Positions 47,277-56,435 of a stretch of DNA of 64,000 nt are shown here, in pieces. The translations under genes were made by a program, and so were the position numbers. The number at the start of each line of letters is the position of its first letter. The stretch's first letter is position 1. The stretch covers positions 248,001 to 312,000 of the forward strand of contig NZ_CP132457.1 of the NCBI RefSeq assembly GCF_032595875.1, read 5' to 3'. Source of the stretch: Borreliella andersonii (GTDB taxonomy: Bacteria; Spirochaetota; Spirochaetia; Borreliales; Borreliaceae). Below the pieces are notes generated by a model that saw nothing but the letters and a program-made list of their open reading frames with translations, made no database searches and had not been told where the DNA came from.

Positions 47277-48583
47277 GATAATATTTCCTTTATTTCATCT
47301 TCTAAATTTTCAAAATCAAATGTTTCATTTATTCCCTGAGAAATAAAATCAATAATCTTAGGATACTTAGAAATTGCAAAATCAACATCCTTATTGGATC
47401 CTTTGAGATAAATTCCCGTTCTAATAAGATCTTCATAATCCTTATAAATAGACAATAAATTTCTAGCTTTCGTTATTAATTTTTGTTTTTCGGGGCTCAT
47501 TATTCTATGAATAGATCTTGAAGTCGAACTTAAAACATTTATTGAAGGATAAATTCCCCTGTCAAACAAATCTCTGTCTAAAATAATGTGACCATCCAAA
47601 ACAGCCTTAATATTATCGGCTACAGGCTCTGTAAAATCATCCCCCTCAACAAGAACAGTATAAAACCCAGTAACACTGCCCCCATTACCATTAAAGCCTG
47701 ATCTCTCAAGCAAAATGGGAATTTCAACAAAAACAGAGGGCGGATAACCTTTAGCTACCGGCGGCTCCCCTAAAGAAAGAGACATCTCTCTTTTAGCATT
47801 TGCAAATCTAGTAATAGAATCAAAAAGCAAAACCACATCTTTGCCCTGCTCTCTAAAGTATTCTGCTATCATAGTAGCAACATAAGCCCCCTTATACCTT
47901 GAAATAGGCGATTCATCAGAAGTTGAAACAACTAAAACACTCTTTTTTAAACGTTCTTCACCAAGTTCATGTTCAATAAACTCATTGAGCTCTCGACCCC
48001 TTTCCCCAATAAAGGCAATAACGTTTACATCTGCATTTGAATTTTTTGCAATCATACCAAGCAAAGTAGATTTGCCAACACCAGAACCAGAAAAAATACC
48101 AACTCTTTGCCCTTTTGCAACTGGCAAAAACCCATCAAGAACTTTAACTCCTGTTAATATTTGATCTTCAAAAATACTTCTACTGATTGGATTAATTTTT
48201 TCAAAAATTAACTCTTTATAACTATTGTTCAAAAATGACCCTTTATTATCAATGGGCCTGCCAAGAGAATCAATAACTCTTCCTAAAAGCTCATCGCTAA
48301 GATTTATTTCTAGCCCTTTGTTTAAAGAATAGACTTTATTCCCAACTTCAACCCCACTAAATCCTTCATAAGTCATAAGACTAACATAAGGACCATTAAA
48401 TCCTAAAACCTCTGCACACACCTTTTTGCCATTTCTTTGATCAATTAAGCACAAATCTCCAATAGCACACTGAGGTCCTAAACTTTCAACTAAAAGACCT
48501 TTTATTTTTTGCACTCTGCCAACAAAAGAAACAGTTTCAATATCATCTACTTGTCTTAAATAATTTTCAAAAAAATTGTTCAC
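47273..48583 (-). CDS. fliI: Flagellum-specific ATPase FliI
   Basis: 436 aa, an F1-beta-like ATPase. Walker A is GSGVGKST at 166-173 (FSGSGVGKSTLLGMIA), Walker B VVLLFDSITRFA, and the arginine-finger region GYPPSVFVEIPILLERSG. It unloads chaperone-substrate complexes at the export gate. GTG start with AAAGGA about 7 nt upstream. FliH, its regulator, is immediately upstream, 18 bp away. Confidence 0.96.
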   Translation of the reverse strand: MNNFFENYLRQVDDIETVSFVGRVQKIKGLLVESLGPQCAIGDLCLIDQRNGKKVCAEVLGFNGPYVSLMTYEGFSGVEVGNKVYSLNKGLEINLSDELLGRVIDSLGRPIDNKGSFLNNSYKELIFEKINPISRSIFEDQILTGVKVLDGFLPVAKGQRVGIFSGSGVGKSTLLGMIAKNSNADVNVIAFIGERGRELNEFIEHELGEERLKKSVLVVSTSDESPISRYKGAYVATMIAEYFREQGKDVVLLFDSITRFANAKREMSLSLGEPPVAKGYPPSVFVEIPILLERSGFNGNGGSVTGFYTVLVEGDDFTEPVADNIKAVLDGHIILDRDLFDRGIYPSINVLSSTSRSIHRIMSPEKQKLITKARNLLSIYKDYEDLIRTGIYLKGSNKDVDFAISKYPKIIDFISQGINETFDFENLEDEIKEILS

Positions 48584-48601
48584 TAAAATTCCTTTAGATG
48601 C

Positions 48602-49522
48602 TTAACTTAATAACGAAAAATTTTTAAACTTTTCCTCTATTTTATCAAGTTGAGAAGAAATGCGCGCATCAATCTCTCCAAAATTAGTTTCAATTATACA
48701 ACCACCTTTGCCTATATTGGGATCTTCTATGATCTCTAAATTTTCTATAATATCAAATCTAGAAATAAAATCACTCTTTTTATGCCTAACAATGTCTAAA
48801 TCATCAAGATTTACACGAATGGTAATCTGTGTTTTATCTTTTACCCTTTTCAAAACCTCATTAACATTTTCCAAGACAATATCTTTTTGAGAATCTGTAA
48901 TTCTCTTAATAACCTTAATTGCAATTTGCATAACAAGACTTACTATCTGACCACTCGAGGATTCAAGAATACCTTTCCTCTCGGCAATCAGAGATGCTAT
49001 TATAGCATGCAATTTTCTCATAACCTTGTCAAAATCTCCAAAACCACTTTCATAGCCCTTGCTATACCCCTCTTCTCTGCCTTTAGCTGTTGCTATCTCA
49101 AGATCTGTTTTTAATTTTTCCTCATACTCTCTTGCCAATCTTTCAATCTCAGCATTAGATTCACTCTCAATAGATTCTTTCTTATAAATAGCTTCTCTTT
49201 GTAAAAGATCTGCTTCTTGCTTGGCTGCCTCTAATACTTCATTGGCCTTTGCCTTAGCCTCTTCAATAAGCCGCTTAGATTCAATTTGAATCTCCTCTTT
49301 GGCAAGCTCTTGCCTTTTAGCAAGCTCTTCCTCAAGTAGTAATTTTTCATCTCTTAAAAGCTGCAACTCTTCTTTAAGATTGGAAATTTGAATATCTATG
49401 TCATAAACCTTGCCTTCCTTCTCCTTGATTTCTAAAGATTCAAAAACAGGCTTTGCTATCTCAACAAACTCAAACCTTACCAAATTATCAACTTCTGATG
49501 ATTTATATAAAACCTTAGGCAA
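48602..49522 (-). CDS. fliH: Flagellar export regulator FliH
   Basis: 306 aa from TTG at 49522, chosen because AAAGGAG lies 6 nt upstream; the longer frame to 49546 runs into that site and into fliG. The N-terminus PKVLYKSSEV is followed by a long Glu/Lys-rich coiled coil (about residues 50-150) and a C-terminal domain with similarity to V-ATPase E subunits (GKGGCIIETNFGEIDARI). It binds FliI and tethers it to the C-ring through FliN. Confidence 0.9.
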   Translation of the reverse strand: MPKVLYKSSEVDNLVRFEFVEIAKPVFESLEIKEKEGKVYDIDIQISNLKEELQLLRDEKLLLEEELAKRQELAKEEIQIESKRLIEEAKAKANEVLEAAKQEADLLQREAIYKKESIESESNAEIERLAREYEEKLKTDLEIATAKGREEGYSKGYESGFGDFDKVMRKLHAIIASLIAERKGILESSSGQIVSLVMQIAIKVIKRITDSQKDIVLENVNEVLKRVKDKTQITIRVNLDDLDIVRHKKSDFISRFDIIENLEIIEDPNIGKGGCIIETNFGEIDARISSQLDKIEEKFKNFSLLS

Positions 49523-49542
49523 ACAAAACTCCTTTATCAGAC

Positions 49543-50577
49543 TCAAATAAGCACATCTTCTTCGCCACCCCTTGAAATAACTATTTCTCCCTGTTCTTCC
49601 AATTTTCTAATAAGAGAAACAATCTTTTGCTGCGATTCCTCAACATCTTTTCGCCTAGTAGGTCCCAAAAATTCCATATCCTCCTTAAGCATTGACGCTG
49701 CTCTTTTTGACATGTTTTTGAAAATTTTTTCCTGGACAGGAATATCTACAGATTTCAAAGCTTTTGCCAACTCTTGACCATCTATTTCTCTTAAAACCCT
49801 TTGTATAGATCTGTCATCAAGCAAAACTATATCCTCAAATACAAACATTTTTTTCTTAATCTCTTCTGCAAGCTCTGGATCTTCTTCTTCAAGAGATTCA
49901 ATAATAAACTTCTCCGTCTTTCTATCAGCCATATTAATTATCTCAACAACATTGTCAACTCCCCCTGCTGACGTATAATCTTCAGAAGAAAGAGAAGCTA
50001 ATTTTTTCTCAAGAACTCTCTCAACCTCCCTTACAACCTCAGGAGAAGTTCTATCCATTAATGCAATTCTTCTTGCAACATTGGTTTGTACCTCTGTAGG
50101 CAAACTAGAAAGAATAAAAGAAGCCTTTTGAGGATCAAGATATGAAAGTATTAAAGCAATTGTTTGAGGATGTTCTTGTTGAATAAAGTTTAAAATATTT
50201 GCAGGATCTGCTCTTCTTATAAATTCAAAGGGTCTAGACTGTAAAGCAGAACCCAAATTATTAATAATATCAACTGCTTTTTGAGTCCCAAGAGATTTCT
50301 CAAGAAGCTCTCTTGCATAATCAATTCCACCCTTTTGAATAAACTCTTGAGCCATCATTAATTCTTTAAACTCCAAAAGAACATTATCTTTAAGCTCAGA
50401 AGTAATTGTCTCAAGCTTTGCTATCTCAAATGTCAAAGACTCTATCTCTTCTTGAGAAAGATACTTAAACACCTTAGAAGAGATTTCAGAACCTATTGAA
50501 ACCAACAAAATAGCAGCTTTTTGCTTGCCTGTTAAAGCAGAAACATCCAAAATCTCCTTTTCTTTTTTTTCTTCCAT
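49543..50577 (-). CDS. fliG: Flagellar rotor/switch protein FliG
   Basis: 344 aa. The N-terminal FliF-binding region, the central EHPQT motif (QQEHPQTIALILSYLDPQ), and the C-terminal torque helix with charged residues (LLDDRSIQRVLREIDGQELA). It converts stator movement to rotation. As I recall, Borrelia has two fliG genes; this one, in the flgB operon directly after fliF, corresponds to the main motor copy (FliG2). Weak ribosome-binding site; 15 bp after fliF. Confidence 0.95.
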   Translation of the reverse strand: MEEKKEKEILDVSALTGKQKAAILLVSIGSEISSKVFKYLSQEEIESLTFEIAKLETITSELKDNVLLEFKELMMAQEFIQKGGIDYARELLEKSLGTQKAVDIINNLGSALQSRPFEFIRRADPANILNFIQQEHPQTIALILSYLDPQKASFILSSLPTEVQTNVARRIALMDRTSPEVVREVERVLEKKLASLSSEDYTSAGGVDNVVEIINMADRKTEKFIIESLEEEDPELAEEIKKKMFVFEDIVLLDDRSIQRVLREIDGQELAKALKSVDIPVQEKIFKNMSKRAASMLKEDMEFLGPTRRKDVEESQQKIVSLIRKLEEQGEIVISRGGEEDVLI

Positions 50578-50592
50578 ATCAACTACTACCTT

Positions 50593-52302
50593 TTACGCAT
50601 TTTTCAAAAGCCATGTTCTTATAAGCTTAGCAACATCTTCCGGTTTTTCTCTGGCTAAAAGCTCAGCATTGCTTTGAAGCTCATCGCCTTCTCTAATTCC
50701 CCCAACAACATCGTCAACGCCAATATCATCACCACCATCCATCAAGGCTTGTTGACGCCTCAAATGCGCTTGTTTTGCCAATTCTTCTTCTCTAAGACGT
50801 CTTCGTCTTTCAAGTTCTCTAGAAATAGCAAAAAATATCGTAAATACTAAAATTAATAATGAAAATACTATACTTGCAATAAATAAAAAATATTTAAACC
50901 TTTCACTTGCAAAATAATTTTCATCTATTTCTCTAAATTCATTCATACGATCAAAAGATATATTTCTAACAGTTATTGAATCACCTCTTTCTGGCTTATA
51001 TTCAAAAGAACTTTGCAACACATCTTCAATGTTTTTTATTTCTTCTAATGCCATAGGTTTATATTCTCTTTTTCTCATTCCATTTTCTATTACGAAATTT
51101 CCCTTCTCATCGTACACAAAATTCCAAATACCATCCACGAAAATGCCAAGAGAAACACCTACAATCCTAGCAGGCTCTTTTTCACTTGTAGATTTTTTTT
51201 CATTTAACGCAACATTTTTAATCTCTTGTGACTCATTATATTTACCAGTAATATCGCTTAAATCCTGATATTCAGGAGGAGTATTGCCTTCCTGCCCAGG
51301 AGGTCCCCAAGGGCTATATCCTTGTCCCTGATATTCTTTTTTTTGAGTCTGAGAAGATATAATAGTTGAATCGCTTACTTTTCTGGTATTATAAGAAACT
51401 CTCGGATCCTGGGATTGAAGCTCAATAGGAGCATACTCTTTAGACTCTGTAGTTTCTTTTGAGGTATCAAGTTTTACATTTACTCTTGCTATCATAAATC
51501 TATCAACAGACAAAACCTTGCTTAATGCAGAATTGATTTCACCCCTAAGCATAGCTTCATACTTAAGCTTTAACTTACGTTCTTTTTCTGCTAAGTCTAT
51601 CCTATCTATTCCATCTAAATTAGAAAAATCATTTAAGATAGTTCCACTATTATCAACAATAGCAATATTATCAGATTCAAGACCTTCAATGGCATACTGA
51701 ATAAGCTTAACAAGTCCTTCAACCTTTTTCCTATTGGTAATTATATCAGAACCAGGCCTTGGAGTAATTCTAACAGATGCCTTAACAGGCTCTTGAGACT
51801 CCTTAAAAAGAGCTTTCTCGGGCATAACAAGATTCACGCTAACAGCATCAACATCATCTAAAGCTACAATATGCTGTTCAACGGCTCTTGTAATAGACCT
51901 TCTAAGATTAATGCTTCTTTCAAAATCAGTAATAGTCCACCTATCAATATCAAACAAAGCCCAAGGATCCATATGAACGGGAACAAGTTCTTCTCTGACA
52001 AGAATTGCTCTCATTTTTTTTGCAAGCTTTTCATCATCTAAATAAATTCTTCCATCGGAACTCAAAAAATACTTAATATTTTCTCTATCAAGTCTTTGCG
52101 ATATCCTATCTAAGAGATATTGATCTTTAATTTCAACTCCAAAAAGAGCAATACTTTGACTTTTAGTAGAAAACCCTATTAAAAACACAAGTGCAAGAAT
52201 CACAAAAAAAATAATCAATCCCAAGGCTATTTTCTGAACCGTACTAGCTTTTTTGAAGATTCCTTTTGCTGAAACAAAAAAATTAGTAAAAAAATTGCTC
52301 AA
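50593..52302 (-). CDS. fliF: Flagellar MS-ring protein FliF
   Basis: 569 aa. Two membrane helices (about residues 24-45 and 445-468) flank a large periplasmic part with the YscJ/FliF ring-building motif domains (LAKKMRAILVREELVPVHMD, VKASVRITPRPGSDI). The C-terminal cytoplasmic tail ends AREKPEDVAKLIRTWLLKN, which binds FliG. TTG start with GGAG about 10 nt upstream. It is the assembly base for the whole motor. Confidence 0.96.
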   Translation of the reverse strand: MSNFFTNFFVSAKGIFKKASTVQKIALGLIIFFVILALVFLIGFSTKSQSIALFGVEIKDQYLLDRISQRLDRENIKYFLSSDGRIYLDDEKLAKKMRAILVREELVPVHMDPWALFDIDRWTITDFERSINLRRSITRAVEQHIVALDDVDAVSVNLVMPEKALFKESQEPVKASVRITPRPGSDIITNRKKVEGLVKLIQYAIEGLESDNIAIVDNSGTILNDFSNLDGIDRIDLAEKERKLKLKYEAMLRGEINSALSKVLSVDRFMIARVNVKLDTSKETTESKEYAPIELQSQDPRVSYNTRKVSDSTIISSQTQKKEYQGQGYSPWGPPGQEGNTPPEYQDLSDITGKYNESQEIKNVALNEKKSTSEKEPARIVGVSLGIFVDGIWNFVYDEKGNFVIENGMRKREYKPMALEEIKNIEDVLQSSFEYKPERGDSITVRNISFDRMNEFREIDENYFASERFKYFLFIASIVFSLLILVFTIFFAISRELERRRRLREEELAKQAHLRRQQALMDGGDDIGVDDVVGGIREGDELQSNAELLAREKPEDVAKLIRTWLLKNA

Positions 52303-52316
52303 AATCTTTTAGCTCC

Positions 52317-52652
52317 TTAACGAATATTGATTATATCTTGATAAGCCTTCACACCTCTCTCAACAACGGCCTTTAAAATGCTTAAATTCATATTCGCCTT
52401 AGACATCGCTATTACAACATCATGAACATCAATGCTACTAGGTCTAAGAATAGCTTGTTCTGCAACTTTAGAAACATTTAATTGGCTTTTGTTAACATCA
52501 GTAATTGAATTTATTAAAACATCCTTAAAAGTTTTAATATCATTGTCTTTAGCATTACTTTTAGAACTAAAAAGATTCACATCAAAATGCAAAGAATTCT
52601 TTTTAACCAAGTTAATATTATTTTCTGTAAAAAAAGCATTTGTTCTCACCAA
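52317..52652 (-). CDS. fliE: Flagellar MS-ring/rod junction protein FliE
   Basis: 111 aa. The C-terminal FliE signature is VHDVVIAMSKANMNLSILKA followed by VERGVKAYQDIINI. It joins the MS ring to the proximal rod and is exported by the flagellar gate. TTG and GTG starts are adjacent (52652 and 52649) downstream of AAAGGAG; TTG has 6-nt spacing. Order flgB-flgC-fliE-fliF is canonical. Confidence 0.94.
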   Translation of the reverse strand: MVRTNAFFTENNINLVKKNSLHFDVNLFSSKSNAKDNDIKTFKDVLINSITDVNKSQLNVSKVAEQAILRPSSIDVHDVVIAMSKANMNLSILKAVVERGVKAYQDIINIR

Positions 52653-52663
52653 TAATCTCTCCT

Positions 52664-53122
52664 TTAGCCTTGAAGTATAGCTAACGCACTTCTAAACATA
52701 GACTTACTACTATTGATGACAGTAGAATTTGCCTCATAAGCACGAGAAGCCGAAATCATATCTACCATTTCTTCAACTAAATTAACATTGGGAAGCTCCA
52801 CATAACCTTTTTTATCTCCATAGCTTATTGAATCAGGATGAGTTGGATCATATTTTAACTTTAACGGAGATTTATCTTTTTCAATACTAGCAACCCTAAC
52901 TCCTTGACCAATGCCATTATCAAGATAATCTGGAATAAAAGGCCCTTTCCAATAAAGATTATTAACCCTTGGTGCAAAAATAATCCTTTGCCTTCTATAA
53001 GGCCCACCATCAGGAGTTCTAGAAGTAGAAACATTTGCAATGTTATTAGAAACAACATCAATCCTCAACCTTTGTGCTGTTAATCCTGTTGAAGCTATAT
53101 TAATGCTCGAAAACAATCCCAT
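52664..53122 (-). CDS. flgC: Proximal rod protein FlgC
   Basis: 152 aa. Begins MGLFSSINIASTGLTAQRLR with the rod motif VVSNNIANVSTSRT, and ends NLVEEMVDMISASRAYEANS, the conserved rod/hook C-terminal helix. It forms part of the proximal rod with FlgB and FlgF. GGA precedes ATG. Lies 23 bp after flgB. Confidence 0.96.
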   Translation of the reverse strand: MGLFSSINIASTGLTAQRLRIDVVSNNIANVSTSRTPDGGPYRRQRIIFAPRVNNLYWKGPFIPDYLDNGIGQGVRVASIEKDKSPLKLKYDPTHPDSISYGDKKGYVELPNVNLVEEMVDMISASRAYEANSTVINSSKSMFRSALAILQG

Positions 53123-53145
53123 TTTATATTCCTTAAAATATTAAT

Positions 53146-53553
53146 TTATTTTAATACAATATTTACACTTTTAAAATAATGCGCTTGAACATTAGTCATA
53201 AGATGATACATCATTTGATTTTGCACAAGTGCCTTAACCTCAGAATCAATATCAACATTATTGCCATTATTATTCATAATCGAAAAATGATCAAGAACTC
53301 TGTAGGGTTTGACATCTGAATACTTTAGATTTTTAAACCCAGACAAGTGCTTATCACTGGATTTAATTAAGTTTAAATCATTTTTATCTTTATTTAAAAA
53401 AGCCTTTTCAAGCTCTGATTCAAAAGAAATTTTACTTCTTTTAAAATTTGGAGTATCTACATTTGCTATATTGTCAGAAATAACACTTTGTCTTAAACTT
53501 AGAACATCTAAATATCTATGTGAAAAGTCTACAGATCTTTCAAAATCATTCAA
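53146..53553 (-). CDS. flgB: Proximal rod protein FlgB
   Basis: 135 aa, starting at TTG (53553) after an unusual A-G7 Shine-Dalgarno tract. The rod motif SVISDNIANVDTPNFKRSKI near the N-terminus and VKALVQNQMMYHLMTNVQ near the C-terminus are typical of FlgB. It is the first gene of the large flagellar operon that carries its name. The promoter sits in the 3' end of hslU and the 32-bp gap. Confidence 0.96.
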   Translation of the reverse strand: MNDFERSVDFSHRYLDVLSLRQSVISDNIANVDTPNFKRSKISFESELEKAFLNKDKNDLNLIKSSDKHLSGFKNLKYSDVKPYRVLDHFSIMNNNGNNVDIDSEVKALVQNQMMYHLMTNVQAHYFKSVNIVLK

Positions 53554-53585
53554 ATTGAACCCCCCCTATTTAAAATTGCTTTTAA

Positions 53586-54932
53586 CTAAATTATATAATA
53601 ATTTAAATCTTTTTGTTCGTTAATTTGTATTTTTTTATTAACATAGTCCAAGTTTATTTCAAATTTTTTCAACTTACTACCAGGTACTTCAAAAAAAAGA
53701 TCTGCAAGCACTCTTTCCATAACACCATGAAGTCTTCTGGCACCAAGATTTTCACTCTCAAGATTCATATTAAAAGTAAGCTCTGCAATTCTATCTATAG
53801 CTTCTTCGCTAAACTTTAAATCTAAATTATAAACCTTAAACATAGCAACATATTGTTTTATTAAAGAATTTTTTGTTTGTTTTAAAATTTTTTTCAAATC
53901 GTCTATGCTTAAACTCTTAAGTTCAACCTTAATAGGAAATCTTCCTTGAAGTTCGGGTATTAAATCAGAAGGTTTAGCCAAATTAAATGCCCCTGCTGCA
54001 ATAAACAAAATATGAGAAGTATCAACTATTCCATATTTTGTATTAACTTTTGAACCTTCAATAATTGGTAAAATATCTCTTTGAACACCTTCTCTGGACA
54101 CATCATTGCCACTCCTATTCTTAGCAGCTATTTTATCGATCTCATCAATAAAAATAATTCCCATATTTTCAACTTTAGATTTTGCAATATCTGAAATGTT
54201 TTCGTGATCGACCAATTTTTCAAGCTCTTCTGCTAATATTATTTCCTTTGCCTTTTTAATCTTCAATTCTCTTTTCTTTTTTCTATCAAATAAATTACCC
54301 AATAAACCGCCAATCCCCATATCAACCTCTTCGAAATTACCTCCCGTAAATATTTCTATTGTAGAAAATGGCATTTTACTAGAAATTTGTATTTCAATAG
54401 TAGTATTATCAAGCTCGCCTGCTCTAAGCTTGTTTCTAAGCTTCTCTTTTACCTTTTCTTCCGCCTTTATTTCATTTGGATCCATATTCTCAGAATTGCC
54501 AGATCCTTTAAAAAGGCTCTCAACTATTCTCTCCTCTGTTCTTACTAAAGCATCATCTCTTACAGTACTATACATTTCTTCTTTTACCATATTAACTGCA
54601 ATGCCCATTAAATCTCTAACCATAGACTCAACATCACGGCCAACATAACCAACCTCAGTATATTTTGTAGCTTCAACTTTAATAAAAGGAGCTTTAATTA
54701 ATTTAGAAAGTCTTCTTGCAATCTCAGTCTTTCCAATGCCAGTTGACCCAATCATAATAATGTTTTTAGGCATTACTTCATCTTTTATTTCTTTTGGAAG
54801 CCTGGACCTTATATATCTATTAACAAGAGCAATTGATACTAATTTTTTAGCTTCGTCTTGACCTATGATATATTTATCAAGTTCTGCAACTACATCTTTA
54901 GGAACTATATAGTGCTCTTCTAATTTATTCAT
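53586..54932 (-). CDS. hslU: HslU, AAA+ unfoldase of the HslVU protease
   Basis: 448 aa from ATG at 54932, which has GAGGAG 7 nt upstream; the longer frame to 54953 lies inside hslV. Walker A is GSTGIGKT (62-69), Walker B GIIFIDEIDKIA, the pore motif GYVGRD is present, and the I-domain is at about 110-230. It unfolds and feeds substrates to HslV. It overlaps the hslV end by 8 nt, and its 3' end contains the flgB promoter. Confidence 0.96.
   Translation of the reverse strand: MNKLEEHYIVPKDVVAELDKYIIGQDEAKKLVSIALVNRYIRSRLPKEIKDEVMPKNIIMIGSTGIGKTEIARRLSKLIKAPFIKVEATKYTEVGYVGRDVESMVRDLMGIAVNMVKEEMYSTVRDDALVRTEERIVESLFKGSGNSENMDPNEIKAEEKVKEKLRNKLRAGELDNTTIEIQISSKMPFSTIEIFTGGNFEEVDMGIGGLLGNLFDRKKKRELKIKKAKEIILAEELEKLVDHENISDIAKSKVENMGIIFIDEIDKIAAKNRSGNDVSREGVQRDILPIIEGSKVNTKYGIVDTSHILFIAAGAFNLAKPSDLIPELQGRFPIKVELKSLSIDDLKKILKQTKNSLIKQYVAMFKVYNLDLKFSEEAIDRIAELTFNMNLESENLGARRLHGVMERVLADLFFEVPGSKLKKFEINLDYVNKKIQINEQKDLNYYII
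53590..53622 (-). promoter_or_regulatory. flgB operon promoter region
   Basis: On the minus strand, TATAAT at 53595-53590 lies 37 bp before the flgB TTG. Possible -35 elements are GAACAA (53618-53613, 17-bp spacer) or TTAACG (53622-53617, longer spacer). The -10 overlaps the last codons of hslU. The flgB promoter is established as a strong sigma-70 promoter and is widely used in Borrelia genetics; the exact hexamers given here are my reading. Confidence 0.6.
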
Positions 54933-55473
54933 TTTTAATCTCCTCAAGCACAATGTTAGAATTAGTATATATACACACTCTTGCTGCTATTTTTAAAGAT
55001 CTAAGTGCAACCTCAAAAGCACTTAATTTTTTGTTCTCCATGTAAGCAAGAGCCGCTGAATATGCATAATTGCCACCACTGCCAATTGAAATAACATCCT
55101 CTTCAGGCTCAACAACATCACCAGTTCCAGAAATCAAAAGAATATTGTTAGAATCAGCAACAAGCATCATAGCTTCAAGCTTATGAAGTATTTTATCAGA
55201 TCGCCAATCCTTTGCAAGGTCAACAGCCGCCCTCTTAATGTCAATCAAACCATCACCTTTTGCTTTGATTTTTTCTTCAAATTTTTCAAAAAGAGTAATT
55301 GCATCAGACGTTGAACCTGCAAATCCCGCCAAAATTCTCCCATTAAGTAATTTTCGTATTTTAATAGCATTACTCTTTAAGACAGTATGTCCAAAAGTTA
55401 CTTGTCCATCTGCTGCCACCACAGTCTTACCATTTTTTTTTATTGCAATAACTGTGGTTCCTTTAAAGCCCAT
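54925..55473 (-). CDS. hslV: HslV, proteolytic subunit of the HslVU protease
   Basis: 182 aa, proteasome-beta fold. The likely nucleophile Thr lies at GTTVIAI; five residues (MGFKG) would need removal, against only Met in E. coli. GKTVVAADGQVTFGHTVLK and the Gly-rich GSGGNYAYSAALAYM are typical. AGGGGG ribosome-binding site. Forms a dodecamer capped by HslU. It is 8 bp downstream of dprA. Confidence 0.94.
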   Translation of the reverse strand: MGFKGTTVIAIKKNGKTVVAADGQVTFGHTVLKSNAIKIRKLLNGRILAGFAGSTSDAITLFEKFEEKIKAKGDGLIDIKRAAVDLAKDWRSDKILHKLEAMMLVADSNNILLISGTGDVVEPEEDVISIGSGGNYAYSAALAYMENKKLSAFEVALRSLKIAARVCIYTNSNIVLEEIKNE

Positions 55474-55481
55474 ATTACCCC

Positions 55482-56429
55482 CTATTTATATACCTCTTTT
55501 AAAAGTTCTCCAATAAGAACATCAGATACATTTTTACAATCACAACACTCTTTAGAATTATCTTCAGCATTACTGGAATCTACATATTTAATATTCAATA
55601 AAGCATAAAGATCCTTAACGGTTTTTATCTCTTGCGCACCAAAACTATGCAATTTTACGGCACCATCACCACAAAAATCCAAATCATAAACATAAACATC
55701 AAGGCCCAAATCAAGACCAAGTTCAGCTGTAATTAATGCTCCCGATTTTAAGGGTGCATAGGTTATAAAAATAGCATCTGACAGGCCTGAAACCAATCTA
55801 TTTCTTTTAGCAAAAAAATACTTTTGAATTTTGTCAAATGGCAAAATCTCAGTAATTATTCCTCCACCTTGCTCTAAAAGCTTGAAAACATATTTTCGAT
55901 TTTGCTTAGGATAAATATTATCAATATCTGTTGGAATAACAGCAAATGTTCTCTTATTCTCATTTATTGCTGCTATATGAGCTTCAATATCTGCTCCAAT
56001 CGCAAATCCAGAAACAATCTCTACACCATTTTTTGCAAGATGTGAAGTAAACTCCCTTGTTTTCTCAGTAAGAGTTTTACTAATTCTTCTAGAACCAACA
56101 ACAGCCCAAGACAATGAAGAACAATCTGGCAAACTACCTTTGTAATAAATAGCAAAAGGAGAATCATAAATTCTTTTAAGCTTATTAGGATAAAACTTAG
56201 ATCCTAAAATAGCAACTTTGGCCTTTGTCCTTCGAATAACTTTTTCTTGTAATTCTACTAATTTTAGATCGGGCAACCTAAACAATCTTCTAAATGATTT
56301 TACAAGATAAGACTCAATATCCTTCTGGGTCAATTTAATAACATCATTAAAATCAAAATTATTAAAAAGCTTTAATTTTTCTTTGCCTTTTAAAAATTTC
56401 AAATTATCAATATAAAGCAACTTCATCAT
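55482..56429 (-). CDS. dprA: DprA/Smf family DNA-processing protein
   Basis: 315 aa. A Rossmann-like core with AVVGSRRISKTLTEKTREF, VSGFAIGADIEAHIAAI and RNRLVSGLSDAIFITYAPLK-type motifs of DprA/Smf. DprA loads RecA on incoming single-stranded DNA in transformable species; Borrelia is not known to be naturally competent, so the role here is open. No Shine-Dalgarno sequence is visible before the paired ATG codons; translation may depend on the upstream gene, 6 bp away. The C-terminal winged-helix domain appears absent or divergent. Confidence 0.87.
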   Translation of the reverse strand: MMKLLYIDNLKFLKGKEKLKLFNNFDFNDVIKLTQKDIESYLVKSFRRLFRLPDLKLVELQEKVIRRTKAKVAILGSKFYPNKLKRIYDSPFAIYYKGSLPDCSSLSWAVVGSRRISKTLTEKTREFTSHLAKNGVEIVSGFAIGADIEAHIAAINENKRTFAVIPTDIDNIYPKQNRKYVFKLLEQGGGIITEILPFDKIQKYFFAKRNRLVSGLSDAIFITYAPLKSGALITAELGLDLGLDVYVYDLDFCGDGAVKLHSFGAQEIKTVKDLYALLNIKYVDSSNAEDNSKECCDCKNVSDVLIGELLKEVYK

Positions 56430-56435
56430 AAATAA

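Noticed and set aside
53554..53640. Sigma-28 type motility promoter before flgB
   Set aside because: No TAAA-N15-GCCGATAA-like element; the sequence fits a sigma-70 -10.
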